Below the pieces are notes generated by a model. That model ran no database searches. It was not told where the DNA came from and saw only the letters and a list, made by a program, of their open reading frames with translations. Positions 1-10,885 of a stretch of 64,000 bases of DNA are shown here, one piece after another (position 1 is the first letter of the stretch; every line of letters begins with the position of its first letter). The stretch covers positions 2,483,001 through 2,547,000 of the forward strand of contig JALDNG010000099.1 in assembly GCA_024349245.1 (NCBI GenBank), written 5' to 3'. The position numbers and the translations under genes are program-made. Source of the DNA: Neodontobutis hainanensis (lineage: Eukaryota; Chordata; Actinopteri; Gobiiformes; Odontobutidae).

Positions 1-778
1 CACAGTTCCACAAATTACCTTATCCTCTCTCTGGCTGTGGCTGACCTGCTCGTTGGAATTGTAGTCTTTCCTTTCAGCATGGCACATACTGTAACCTCAT
101 GTCTCTATCAGAAAGCTGTCTTTTGTATAATACGTGACTGTTTTGATGCTATACTCTGTACGTCCTCTATTCTGAACTTGTGCTGTATTTCTATTGACCG
201 TTATTATGCCATCTGTAATCCTCTCACATATAAAATCACAGTAACTGTTCATGTGGCTGGGATCATGATCTTGGTGACTTGGAGTGTTGCTGCTATGATT
301 GGCATCGGTGTATTTTTAGGAGGATACAGCCAAGTAAACTGTGAAGAAATGTGCTCCATTGATGTGGTACTGTCAAATGTTATGGGACCTGTTTTTCGTT
401 TACGTACCTGCAATCATCATGCTCTGTATTTATCTTAAGATTTTCTTTGTTGCTCAGAGACAGAGAAACATAATCCAGATTTCTAAATCAGGAGTTGTCA
501 GTAAAATGGAGAGGAAGGCCACTAAAACACTGGCCATAGTGATGGGAGTTTTTCTTTTATGTATGACCCCATTCTTTCTTTGTGCTGTCTTTCTGCCTTT
601 ATCTAATGACCCCCCACCACTCGCTCTGTTTGAAGCCCTCAACTGGCTCGCACTGTCCAATTCAACGCTCAACCCTTTCATTTATGCCTTCTTCTACAGC
701 TGGTTCAGATCTGCCTGTAAAATAATATTATCTGGACAGATATTCAAAGGTGACTTTTCCAACACAAAATTAATGTGA
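1..778 (+). pseudogene. TAAR copy 1, 5'-incomplete and frameshifted
   Basis: This is a trace amine-associated receptor, a class A GPCR for amines, cut by the window start. The first codon matches residue 63 of the intact copy at 61028, so the N-terminus, TM1 and loop 1 are outside the window. TM2 to TM4 are open in the first frame. At about 391-400 two bases are missing relative to the copy at 17737-18572, so the frame shifts at the start of TM5. The rest (TM5 to the C-terminus) continues in the next frame to a TGA at 776-778. The TAAR signature NSTLNP followed by Y and WF in TM7 is present, as are D3.32 and DRY. As sequenced, translation would stop at 436-438. It could be a sequencing error, but three other copies are also broken. 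Confidence 0.85.
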
Positions 779-826
779 CGTGGTGCTTGTTTCAGATAAT
801 ATTATCTCAAACCCAGAATCTCAAAT

Positions 827-1416
827 GGTGGAGTTGTATTATTATATTATTATTAATATTTTTGATATTATGTGTTTTATTTTTTTGTATACTTATTTAG
901 TTATTCATTTATGCGAGTTGATGAGTGAGTGATGAGTTTATGTTATTGGTTTATAGTATATACTTATGCATGGTTTATAATAAAGTAGGATGTTATATAT
1001 AATAGATCTAGAAACATATTAACAGAAAAGAGAAAACATAATGTCAGAGTGTATGGTTTTTACATGATAAGTTTAATGAACACACACAGGGAAGATCTAA
1101 GTTACAGATAAGAGGCATGTGCCTGGCACCAGAGGAGGTCAGAAAGTAACTGGGGCAGAGGTTACAAGAGAAAGGTGGGGGCCATTAGAAAGGAGGGGTC
1201 CTTGGCCCAGTGAAGAGGTATAAAGTCTATAAGTATGCTATAAGTATAAGTATATAAGTATATAAGTCTAGTTTGAAGAGACAATCATTAGTAGAATTTG
1301 GGATAGTCTATCCGGTCGTTTTGTTGTTGGGATTATGAACAATAAAGGACTCTATGGCATGGAGATGGTTGTGCATTTGTGAATTATTCCATACAATGGT
1401 GCATCTGAAGGCTGAG
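827..1416. mobile_element. insertion in the copy 1 3' flank, possibly a solo LTR
   Basis: The 3' flank of copy 1 matches the flanks of copies 2 and 5 up to about 826. The shared flank resumes near 1417 (GGGTCA, then ACCTAAATG at about 1471). About 590 bp are therefore extra here. The insert has a TATA-like GTATAAAG near 1219 and an AATAAA near 1340, about 120 bp apart, as in an LTR promoter and poly(A) arrangement. I could not find convincing TG...CA ends or a target-site duplication, so the class is uncertain. Confidence 0.25.
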
Positions 1417-1685
1417 GGGTCAATTTCAGATAATGTTGCTACGACAGTATCTATTAGTACAGTGGGTGAGGACCTAAATGTGGGTTGCAGGCAGATTTTT
1501 AGTGGGTGGTTTAAAAACTTTTTTAGTTCAAATCAGTGCTGTCAATCAATAATAAAGTTGAATCAAGTTATATATAATTTCTGATTAATCAAGATTAATT
1601 ACATTTTAACCCTGGTGGATAAACAATGTAAGCATGCAATGTTTGAAAGAAAGATGCCTGAAAGGTTAATTGTACTATAAATAAA
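1417..1685 (+). repeat. TAAR 3' flank, paralogous with copies 2 and 4
   Basis: The text AAATCAGTGCTGTCAATCAAT near 1529 recurs downstream of copy 2 (about 18678) and copy 4 (about 53115), so this is duplicated non-coding flank. No gene is seen. Confidence 0.6.
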
Positions 1686-2114
1686 TTTGGATTTATTCAT
1701 ATTACTTACATATAATGTTAAATCAAATATCTGGGAGAATAGAAGTCAGAAAAGCCTAAGTTTGCTCACTCAGTGTTTGCTAAACTTTATGTCTCTAGGA
1801 CCAAGACATATACTGTATATAAAGACAGTTGTTGGCACACAAAGCTATATGATAATGTATTGTGGGGTTTTGGAATCCTCAATCAGAACATTTTTAACAG
1901 AATAAGTGTAATTTTCTGTAGACTGGTGTATTTTAACAGCTAGTATAAGATTATCAGAGATTATAATAGACTGTTATTACATTGTAAAACATTCATTTAT
2001 TCATTCATTTTCTTCCGCTTTGTCCCGTTAGGGGTCACGGGTGACTGGAGCCTACCCCAGCAGCTTTGGGCCTGAGGCAGTGTACACCCTAGACAGTGGA
2101 CAGTTAGTCGCAGG
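1686..2114 (+). repeat. segmental duplication, partner of 40440-41282
   Basis: This stretch is nearly the same as 40440-41282, except that the partner has about 400 bp extra after GGGAGAATAGAA. Both end in the same common interspersed repeat (about 2005-2114 and 41172-41280), whose text includes GACTGGAGCC and GTTAGTCGCAGG. In this copy the match stops exactly at 2114, where a hAT-like terminal repeat begins. The partner continues uninterrupted, so it shows the pre-insertion arrangement. There is no coding potential. Confidence 0.75.
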
Positions 2115-2600
2115 CAGTGTTGGTCATCTTACTTCAAAAAAAGCAATTAGTCACAGTTACAATTTACTTGTAACAGCATTAGCTCAGTGGGTAGAGCAGT
2201 CGTCCTTTAACCGGAAGGTCAGGGGTTCGACTCTCACTTTCCCCACAGTTCATACTGTCGTTATGTCCTTGGGCAAGACACTTAACCCACCTTGCCTCCA
2301 GTGGCTGTAACACTGGTAATTACTGTAGAGCAATGTAAGTCGTTTTGGATAAAAGCGTCGGCTAAATGAATAAATGTAAAATATCAAAGATGTTTAAATA
2401 AACTGATTGAAGAATAAAAACACTATATACCGTATTTTAGAACATTTGGTATTTATTTGAACTCAGTAGATTGCAGCCTGTCATATGATATACATAGAAA
2501 TAAAAACAGATAAAAAAAATATAAATTAAAAATAAAATTCAAGTGCAAAATTAGGTCACACAAATGTAAACTGTAAATTATTGCACAATAATTAGAAGCA
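2115..2600 (-). mobile_element. hAT transposon 3' end with terminal repeat
   Basis: CAGTGTTGG at 2115 is the hAT-type terminal repeat also seen at 42817 and, inverted, at 15681-15689. After an inserted SINE (2173-2381), positions 2430-2590 match the reverse complement of 43440-43680, the 3' part of another hAT relic. The element therefore lies on the - strand and its 3' terminus is at 2115. No matching duplication was found at the far end, so its upstream half is lost or rearranged. Confidence 0.55.
2173..2381 (+). repeat. tRNA-headed SINE, short-tail type
   Basis: The head has tRNA-like A and B boxes (TAGCTCAGTGGGTAGAGC and GGTTCGA). The body reads GTCCTTGGGCAAGACACTTA, and the 3' tail reads TTGGATAAAAGCGTCGGCTA. 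It shares head and body with the SINEs at 3291, 17381, 33356 and 38703, and shares the tail only with 38703. It sits inside the hAT terminal region. Confidence 0.8.
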
Positions 2601-3935
2601 TACGGAGCACGCACAGGGAAGGCGGTGCGTAGGAGAAAAAAACCCGACACGCTGACCCACAACACAGAAATACACACGGAAGCCAGCCACACCTCCACCA
2701 GGTCAGCGCGACAGACACCTTTGATGCTGTGCACAGGACGAGGTTAAGGCGGTGGCAATCACAATGCACATATACTGCATGTGGAAATGTTCTATTTAAA
2801 ATCACATGTACCCCACCTTTATTGCCAGGAATAACTGATGCCCATCAAACCCAAATCCAATGCACAAAGCTGGATCCAGCTGCAACTGCTCCAATACTTC
2901 CAGGATCTTTGCTGATACAACACTTGCGTCTCTACAAACCCCACAGCTTTTTCCTTTATCAGGCCTTTATGTATGTATCGAATATATACTGCCACAAGTT
3001 CTTTTTTTGACAAGTCTTTACATTTGTCTGCCAAAATTGCATAGTATGTGTCAGTCTCGTCATCTGCCTTTATTTTGCTGATAATTAATGATGCTGCGAT
3101 TTCCAGTATTTCATTTTGGATACCAGGGCTAGGGATTTTCGTTTCTATGCACTTCGTCCATTCGCCTTTTATTTCTGGGTCATAGCTGGAGAGCATTTGC
3201 AATAATACTAAGAAGTTGCCTTTGTTCAGTGCTTCGTTTTCATTTTCAGGAATGTCTTGTTTTGCACAGAATAAAAAAGGTCTATTACATAATAATGGTT
3301 TGGATTTATATAGCGCCTTTCTCCCAAGGGACCCAAAGCGCTTTACATGTCGTCCATTATTCATTCATACACAGTCACACTGGTGATGGTAAGCTACAAC
3401 TGTAGCCACAGATGCCCTGGGGCAGACTGACAGAGACGTGGCAGTCATTCTGCACCTACGGACTCTTCGACCAACACATACATTCACTGCACATTCTTAC
3501 ACATTCATACAAGGCAAGGTGGGTTAAGTGTCTTGCCCAAGGACACAACGACAGTATTTTGTGGGAGAGCGGGAATCAAACCCACCACCTTCCAGTTGAA
3601 GGACGACCGCTCTACCACTGAGCCACTGCCGCCACTTTAATGTGTTCTCTATTCCTTTCCACAAACGAAGTGACAGCATCTTTGTGTAGCTAGTTAATTA
3701 CATTTTCCCATCCTGGTTTATGGCTTTGTCTGTATCCTTCACACCTGCCAAGCGCTGGAGCATGTGCCCTGCTAGCTTCGTGTTTAACACAACCCTGGGA
3801 GAGATGCTTCCAGTCTCTAAAGCCAGCTTTTGTAAATCGGCTCTCAGTGGCCGCTTCAGGGAAATGGCGACACGGCTTACAAAACATAGCATCTCTCGAA
3901 GTACTGTACTCTAGCCATGGGAACTTTTCATGCAC
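2600..3935 (-). pseudogene. hAT-type transposase, ZMYM1-like, broken
   Basis: Reading from 3935 down, there is a TTF-type zinc-finger segment (FPWLEY, CKPCRHFP, FTKAGFRDWKH). A SINE at 3291-3637 then interrupts it. A DUF4371-like segment follows (CAKQDIP, NKGNFLVLLQ, ADKCKDLSKKELVAVYIRY), and then a piece with HAVYVHCDCHRLNLVL near 2750. This order is typical of the hAT-derived ZMYM1-like transposase family. It is disrupted by the SINE, frameshifts and loss of the C-terminal dimerisation domain, so it is non-functional. Confidence 0.65.
3291..3637 (-). repeat. tRNA-headed SINE, long-tail type
   Basis: The tRNA-like head is at the high end (reverse complement of TACCACTGAGCCACTGCCGCC) and the tail at the low end (TTTATATAGCGCC). 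It is inserted in the ZMYM1-like transposase relic. Confidence 0.8.
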
Positions 3936-3937
3936 CG

Positions 3938-4912
3938 GACATTAAAACATCTTCCGTTGCCTGCTAGAGTGATGACTGGAAATGTACTGAGTTTGGGCTG
4001 GGTTGCAGGGTCATTAATGTTGGAAAAGTCGGATGGATGTGTTAAGTCCTCCTCAGTGCTGGCCCTAGACTTAGGTGAGTCTGAAACAATGAATGAATAC
4101 TATAGTAAATTATGTTTTGTTTATTTATTATTGCACATTTACCCCTATTAATTAGCCTAATATATGGCTGTTTGTACCTGTACACTGGCGTGGAGGAGAA
4201 GTACACGTTTGATGGAGCGCTGCTGGTGATGGAAAAATAGCTGAATTAACGTTAACAGAGCTGAGCTCCTTACTTTAGTAAGTTGCTCTGTTTCATTTTA
4301 GTTTAACAGGCCTAGCTAGTGCTACAGTGTCCCAGCTGTGTATTGTGCTTGTGGTGAAGGGGAGGGCCAGGGACTGTTCGCAATCTGACTTTGATGTGGT
4401 TTGAAGACATTTTGTCATCATTATGGCAAACAAATATCAATAAACAATACGATTTATTTTTATAGGTCAAGTATTGTGATAATTGCAACATAATTCACTC
4501 ATCTTCAGAAGCAACTGACAGGTCTGTGGCTAAGCAGCTGGGCCAAACAATTAGGAATTGTTAGCAATGTATTTAATAGCTGAAAAAATAATGTTTAAAT
4601 TTAGTTTGTGGTCTAATTATTACAGTTATTATTTCTAGATTTCAGACTATGGGGAACAATAGATAAACTTTAGAGGCTTTCAGGGGAAAAAAACAAGGTG
4701 AGTGGAGTTAAAAAATCAAGACTAAATCAAAGCTTAGCTCCTAAAATTCAGTCCTTCAAACATTAAGGTTGGTGGTTCAAAGACTCACACCTATCTGTCA
4801 GACCTTAAAAATGTAGCTAAATTGTCCAGGAAACAATACGGTGAAATTCTTCAGGAAATGATGATGCAGATCAGTAATCTACTGCTCCAGTCACTGCGGA
4901 ACCACAGCAATT
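3938..4912. other. no recognisable gene
   Basis: AT-rich sequence. I see no open reading frame longer than about 70 codons that resembles a known family and no structured repeat. It probably consists of eroded transposon remains between the hAT relic and the gag-protease fragment. Confidence 0.5.
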
Positions 4913-5962
4913 AAAAGCTTGTATCAAATCCCTTACCATTGAGGCCCACTGTTGCTTGTGTGTAGGAGAATACACAGGGAGAGAGAGGCAATCCACCATC
5001 CACATGGCTCAGTGACGTGTACTTACCAAGATGCTGGAGAAAAGTGACTGACATACAACATCTTCCAGTTGCTATTGTGAAAATAGGAGGTGTTCTTGTG
5101 AAGGATGTGGATAAGGGCCTTTTGACACAATTCTGTTGGGGATGTTGGGATACCAATTTAGGAGAAACAACTAAAACTAAAGAAATATAACCCACCTGCT
5201 TTTGCAGAACTATGTGCAGAAGAGGTTCAAGATGCTGCAAAGACATTCTGAAAGAAGCAGCACCTGGGTGCATTAAATCAAAAAGTCTCAAGTCATGCAC
5301 AGATGGTATACCTAGAAGAAACCAAATTGTGTACTGCCTTAACGTAACAACACTCACAAGGCAGCTGTCTCAATAATTGTATGCCATTTAAAAGCAGCTG
5401 GCCTAATTAAATGCAAGCCAGAGCAGCAAGTTGTTGGCACCAAACTGTGCCATGAAGACGTTTAAGAAACAAAAAACAAAAATGGTTAAATCTGCTTTGC
5501 CCAAGTCTGTTTTTTGTTTCCACTGGAAGACGGTCATATTAAGCCACAATGTGTAAATGAATCCTGCCTTAGTGAGTGCCAAAAGGAAGCAGGTCAACAG
5601 TCAGAAACAAAAATGGCAGCAACTGAACAAGTAGGAACATTTAAACTAGACAGTTCCTTTTGAGGAATTGTGCCAGACCAACCTTGTCCTGCAAGAAAGA
5701 AGCCTGTCCAGATGTACAGCTGAAGTCACGGTCAAATCTGTCCCTGCCTCCTGGATACCGGATCACAGGTAACCACAATCCCAGTGTCATTTTACAATGA
5801 GCAATTCTTAGACCAACCTATCCATTCACTCAACGAGTTACTCTACATCAAAGGTGCTGTGGGCCAGAGCATTCCTTATCTTGAGTATTTGAGACACCAG
5901 TTCCTAAAGAATTCCATTGGGAGTAATTTCCCAATTCAAATCCTAGCACAGATGTCAGTTAC
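4913..5962 (+). mobile_element. Gypsy-like gag-protease fragment, copy a
   Basis: Positions 5735-5960 encode a retropepsin-like segment with LLDTGSQVT, the D-T/S-G active-site triad of LTR-element aspartic proteases, followed by about 60 codons in frame. Upstream, from about 5190, runs a degraded gag-like reading with several stops. The whole block recurs at 41549-42467. It was therefore duplicated after it had already decayed, because the two copies share the same boundaries. No LTRs, RT or integrase belong to it. Confidence 0.55.
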
Positions 5963-5984
5963 TGAGGGCACAATCAACTTCCTT

Positions 5985-6030
5985 TCACTGACGCTTTTAT
6001 CCAAAACAACTTACATTGCTCTCTTGTAGT
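5985..6030 (-). repeat. SINE tail fragment
   Basis: ACGCTTTTATCCAAAACAAC matches the reverse complement of the short-type SINE tail found at about 2345 and 38725. Only the tail is left. Confidence 0.45.
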
Positions 6031-6074
6031 TATTCAGATTCAACTGGAGACCGGCTAGCTTTGGTCCATAGTGC

Positions 6075-6526
6075 TGAACACTTAGCAGTAGAACTGCGGT
6101 AAACCATTTATGAATCTCATTGTTGGCAATGAGATTGAGCATGTGAGCTGCACATCTGTGATGTGCAGCACACACAGCCCTTGCTGTGCATCCTCATTAT
6201 CTCCTCCAGTGAGAACACTGTGTAGGTCAGTGAAGGCCATTTTTCCATCATCATCTTCCTCCATCTCCTCAGTTTCGACTTGTTGTTCCTTAAAAGCTTT
6301 AACAAAGTTGCTGCCATTGTCTGTCACACATGCAGTCACTTTTTCAGTGGTTAATCCATACTGGAAAAAAAATATCCTCAAGTTCAGATGCAATAGCATC
6401 ATAAGTGTGTCTACCTCTAAACCTACGACAAGCAATTGCAGCCTTCTTCCGTTGCAGCATCTCTGAATCAATCCAATGGACCGTCACCCTTAGAAAACTC
6501 CTGTTGTAGGCAGTCCATATGTGTGC
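6075..6526 (-). pseudogene. hAT transposase catalytic region
   Basis: Directly beyond the LINE, the frame reads HIWTAYNRSFLRVTVHWID, then RGRHTYDAIASELEDIF, and YGLTTEKVTACVTDNGSNF, which is the RNase-H-like core of hAT transposases with a catalytic-type D in CVTDNGSN. One extra T in a run near 6370 shifts the frame. An acidic insert (EEMEEDDDGK) follows. The C-terminal hAT dimerisation domain is absent. Confidence 0.7.
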
Positions 6527-8042
6527 TTACCAACTTTGTGGCATCTTCCAACATATTTTTTATCTGTCTTTACTACAACAGAAGGTCCCCAAAATTTGGA
6601 AGCACTCAGTCATTGGGCCCTTGGCGAAGTGCAACACTCCTAAAGCCTTGAATGATTTTAGACCAGTTGCTCTGACCTCCTTGGTTATGAAAACTTTTGA
6701 AAAAATCATTAAAGACATGGTGCTACTGCAGGTCAGGGAACAGCTAGACCCATTGCAGTTTGCTTACAGGTCCGAGAGAGGAGTGGAGGATGCTGTCATC
6801 ACACTGTTGCACTTTATTCTTAAACATCTGGATGGAGCCAAGACACATGCCAGACTTTTATTTGTTGATTTTACTTCTGCTTTTAACACCATTCAGCCAT
6901 TCCTGCTGGCAGAGAGACGTATGGCTGATTTTAACCTTGATTTTAACTTGGTTGGTTGGATATTGGACTTTTTATTAGACAGACCTCAGTGTGTTAGAGT
7001 GAATGGTATTTTATCTGATGTGCTCTATTCCTCTACTGGTTCACCCCAGGGCTGTTGTCTCTCCCCTCTTCTGTACATTCTGTACACAAGCCAGTGTCGC
7101 AGTGTGTACAAGGATAGACACATTTTAAAGTTTGCAGATGACTCTGTAATCATCAGCCTGCTCAGAGGGGATGAACAGGACCATGGGCCAGTCCTAAATG
7201 ACTTTGTTCAGTGGTGTGACCATTCATTTTTACATATGAATGTGTTAAAAACAAAGGAAATTAAAATAGACTTCCGCAAATCACCACCTTGCCCCAGAGC
7301 CACTGTCATCAAGAACACGGACATTGAACTGGTCGACAGCTACAAATATCTCGGAGTCATTCTGGACAATAAACTGTGTTTTGAGCCTTGGGTGGATGCT
7401 GTTTCTAAAAAAGTCCAACAACGATTGTACTTCCTGAGAAAGATGAACAGTTTTAACGTATCCACTGAAATGATGACATTGTTTTATTGTGCATTTATTG
7501 AATCGGTTTTATCCTTCTGTATTGCTGCCTGGTTTGGAAGCCTCTCACTGACCAACAAAAACAGACTGGGTAGTCTGGTTAAAGTGGCCAGTAAGATTTC
7601 GGGGAGGAGTCAGGCTCAGCTGAAGGACATTTACAGCCGACAGGTGCAGAGGAAGGCTGGTGCTATAGCGCAGTCCCAAGACCATCCCCTCAGAGGGGAG
7701 TTTGAGCTGCTGCCCTCCAGCCGGCGCTACAGAGCTCTGGGCTGTAGGACTAAAAGATTAAATATGTCGTTTTTACCGACAGCTGTGAGGCACTTAAATG
7801 GCACCTAGCACTTTGTAATCATTTTGCACAACAATAATTGCTTGTTTGCACAATGTATTTATTCATGTTTTAATTCCATTTTGCACATTTTTATCTTGGT
7901 TTTTAGTGATTTCCATTGTTGATCCTGCTCTTGAGTTGTTGAAGTGTAATTCTATGTTGTATGTTTTTTAAGGAGCATGATGCTGCAAAATTAATTTCCC
8001 CAAGAGGGACAATAAAGAAAACTTTGAAAACTTTGAAAACTT
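6527..8042 (+). mobile_element. 5'-truncated LINE, CR1/Rex1-like reverse transcriptase
   Basis: An uninterrupted reading frame runs to 7808 (about 427 codons). Counting from codon 1 at 6519, the RT motifs are VDFTSAFNT (116-124), SPQGCCLSPLL (175-185) and the catalytic KFADDSVI (204-211), followed by the thumb (YKYLGVILDN) and a C-terminal PSSRRYRALG motif. There is no endonuclease, so it is 5' truncated. The 3' UTR ends in short AAAACTTTG repeats near 8020-8040. It sits within hAT exon 2. The open frame suggests a fairly recent insertion. Clade by eye only: Rex1/CR1-like. Confidence 0.75.
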
Positions 8043-8155
8043 TGCAGTTGTTGACACGTACTGCTGCTCATCAATTGTTTTCTTTAGCTCTTTTCAATGG
8101 CAGTATAGGACCTATCCAATTCTTTGGTGAATGTTGTTCTGCATGGCAGTACATG
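8043..8155 (-). pseudogene. hAT transposase exon 2, first part
   Basis: After the TTTTTCAG acceptor the frame reads PCRTTFTKELDRSY and hits a stop at a one-base deletion. The next frame then continues KKTIDEQQYVSTTA up to the LINE junction at 8042. This matches the region upstream of the catalytic core in BED-hAT transposases. Confidence 0.6.
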
Positions 8156-8420
8156 CTGAAAAATAAGTAAAATGCACATATATTAAAGTTCCAGTTCATG
8201 TTAAATCACACATTTGCAAAATTACTTCCTATTCCTATCGAAAACAAGAGTAGCCTATACATTCACATTATGCTGCTGTGCTGTAGTCAAGTCCAGTCAC
8301 CTTAATTTATATAGCACTTTTTACAATACAGAGTGCATCAAAGCTCCTTCACAGTGATAAAATAAAAATAATACAACAAAGTTTGTTTCTAGAAGAATAT
8401 TGCCTCATCGTCCACATTAC
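8156..8420 (-). other. hAT intron, 3' side
   Basis: Intronic remainder between the splice acceptor and the LTR element. It holds a fragment of a common repeat near 8300-8390 (AATTTATATAGCACTTTTTA). Confidence 0.45.
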
Positions 8421-8425
8421 GTAGG

Positions 8426-9310
8426 TGTTACGCCGGGACCTGGTTAGCGGCTGGATGTCAGAGAGGTACGACGAGCAATGAGACACTGGAAGCACCGAGT
8501 TGCCATAGACCACTGTTTTTTTCTTTTTATTTCTCTTTCTTTTTCAATAAATAATTCCAAAAGTGCTAAGTGCAAAGGTGCAATGGAGGAAGGATGAGCT
8601 CAGTTCTCTCCAGCAGTCAACCCATACTGATACTTTGAGGCGCCTTAAATATGTTTCAACTAACTGGCTAAACCCAAACCCAACCCCACAGGTAAGTTCC
8701 TTAACCTTAGCTTTTCTTAAAACCCTGTTAATAACCTCCCAAAGCAATACTAAACAATAATCCATATTTACAACCCCAAACCAATTCACAAACTCTAAAA
8801 CCAAACACCTATAATTATTTAAAACCCATAAACCATAAAACACTGTTTCACTTCCCCCCTCTCCGTTCTCCTGCCTTGGTCTGGCCGGAACCTTTTTAAT
8901 GTTGGTTGTTCCCCGGGACTCTTTTGGCCAGACACCTGGAGACAAGGAACAGAGCGTGAGTAAAACCAACACACGGCACCAAACCACTTTTAAAAACACA
9001 CTACACCCCACTACACCCAACACTTAACACCAAACACACAATTATACACATCTATTGCACATTTTGCTTCTAACTGTTTGTTCTCCTCCCAGACCGGCCG
9101 CCATCATACAACGCTCCGTCCGAGCCACAGGTGAAACTATAAAACAATCAATAAATTATTTAAAAACAATCGTGTGCAATGTCCTTTTTTCATGTGCAAA
9201 TTTGCATTTGTTTAAAGTGCTGTGTGCTAGACGAGTGCAAAGTGCATTTCCAAAGTGACCAGTGCGCTATTCCCCATTACATTTCTGTAACGAACAGTCT
9301 GTTCGTTACA
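8426..9310 (-). repeat. 3' LTR of the Gmr1-like element
   Basis: 885 bp, TG...CA ends, nearly identical to 13788-14647 apart from a ~25-bp difference near 8960 and a few substitutions. Confidence 0.9.
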
Positions 9311-9330
9311 TTTCCCCCCCCTTCTCTTTG
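9311..9330 (-). promoter_or_regulatory. polypurine tract
   Basis: A pyrimidine run on + (TTTCCCCCCCCTTCTCTTTG), so purine-rich on -, directly next to the 3' LTR. This is the plus-strand priming site. Confidence 0.8.
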
Positions 9331-9342
9331 AGGCGAAGCCTC

Positions 9343-9840
9343 TCATTCCTCAGCCAACCGGGATAGACAATCTGCCACCACATTAGACTTCCCGGGCATG
9401 TAACGGACTGTAAAGTCATATGGCTGCAGGGCTAAGTACCATCCAGCAATGCGGGTGTTGGCATCCCTCATTCGATGTAACCACTGGAGGGCACGATGAT
9501 CGGTCTCGAGTAGAAAGTAGCGTCCCAGCAGGTAGTACCTCAGAGAATCGATGGCCCACTTGACTGCCAAACACTCCCTCTCCACTGTAGAGTACCTGGT
9601 CTCACGGTCCAGCAGCCTCCGACTCAGGAACACTACCGGTCGCTGATCCCCATCCTTCTCCTGTAGAAGTACTGCTCCTAGTCCTACCTCAGAAGCATCA
9701 GTCTGTAAGATGAAGGGTTTATTAAAATCAGGGCTGTGGAGAACTGGTTGTGTGCAGATTGCTCCTTTTAGGTCCTCAAAGGCCTTCTCACACTCTTCAG
9801 TCCAACGCACTTTTTGGGTGCTGCGTTTTTGTGAGATCAT
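9343..9840 (-). pseudogene. RNase H of the Gmr1-like element
   Basis: 165 codons. TDASEVGLGAVL, STVERECLAVKWA and LETDHRALQWL are the standard Gypsy RNase H motifs with catalytic D, E and D. It ends with CLSRLAEE shortly before the polypurine tract. Confidence 0.85.
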
Positions 9841-10636
9841 TCAGCACTCTGCTTCTGTCTGCAAACTGGGGCACAAACTTCCTGTACCACCCCACCATGC
9901 CAATGAACCCCCTAACCTTCCTCTTCGTAGTAGGGACAGGGAAGGAGCGGATAGCCTCCATCTTTTCCACTTGGGGCTTTATCCTCCCAAAGCCAATGGT
10001 AAACCCAAGGTACGCCACTTCCCGTTGGGCTACAACACACTTTCTGGGGTTGATCGTCAGACCAGCTGTCTTTATTCTTCCCAAGACTTCCTGGAGGTGA
10101 TGAAGGTGTTGTTCCCAGGATCGACTGAAGACCACCACATCATCCAAGTAGGCTGCAGCAAAGTCTGAGACATCCCTCAGTATATGGTCCATCAGCCTTT
10201 GAAAGGTGGCTGGTGCCCCCTGCAGGCCAAATGGCATTACTTTAAACTGGTACATACCAAACGGAGTCTTGAATGCTGTCAGCTCCCTCGCCTCTGGAGC
10301 CAGAGCCAACTGCCAGTAGCCTTTACTGAGGTCCAGGGTGGTAATATAGGCTGCTCCTCCCACTCTCTCCAACAAGTCATCTATTCGAGGCATTGGATAG
10401 GGGTCAAAGTTCGAGATGGCATTCAGATATCTAAAATCAATACAAAAGCGCAAAGAACCATCCTTCTTGGGTACCAAGACCACTGGGCTACACCATTCAC
10501 TGCTGGACACCTCAATAATGCCCAGTTCTAGCATTAGCTGAATCTCTTTTTTCAGAACTGGTACCAGGCACTCCGGAATTCGGTAGCTCCTTTGCCGGAC
10601 AGGAGCATCTTCCTTCAGGTGGATCCTGTGCTGCAC
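9797..10636 (-). pseudogene. reverse transcriptase of the Gmr1-like element
   Basis: 279 codons. The motifs are VPKKDGSLRFCIDFRYLN (55-72), TTLDLSKGYWQL (99-110), MPFGLQGAPATFQ (134-146), and the catalytic AYLDDVVVF (162-170). A LGF-x8 thumb segment follows. The frame shifts near 9800-9840 into the RNase H segment. Confidence 0.85.
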
Positions 10637-10885
10637 CAGCGATGTGAAGCCTGGGGTCTCCTGAAACAGATCAAGATCAAGGAGAGGTCTAACCGCTTCC
10701 TGTTGAGAGGGAGAGAGATGTGAGATATCAATACTCGACTGGTTGGAAAAATTTTCTCCACCACTTCTTCATCCTCAACAGCTCTAACCAATAGTTGCTG
10801 TGACGGCTCCTGGCGGACATGAAACTCTTTTAGCAGATTTATATGAAATACCTGGTACTTTTTCTTTCTTTCAGGCATGTGCAGT

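Noticed and set aside
2173..2260. tRNA gene
   Set aside because: A and B boxes are present but the body continues into a SINE tail and no proper cloverleaf 3' half is seen; the same holds at 3600, 17393, 33680 and 38890.
4911..5357. 148-codon - strand frame, also at 41639-41989
   Set aside because: It is antisense to the gag-like part of the duplicated fragment and has no family resemblance.
8544..9023. 159-codon frame inside the LTR, repeated at 13905-14357
   Set aside because: It lies within both LTRs, resembles no protein and changes frame between the two LTRs.
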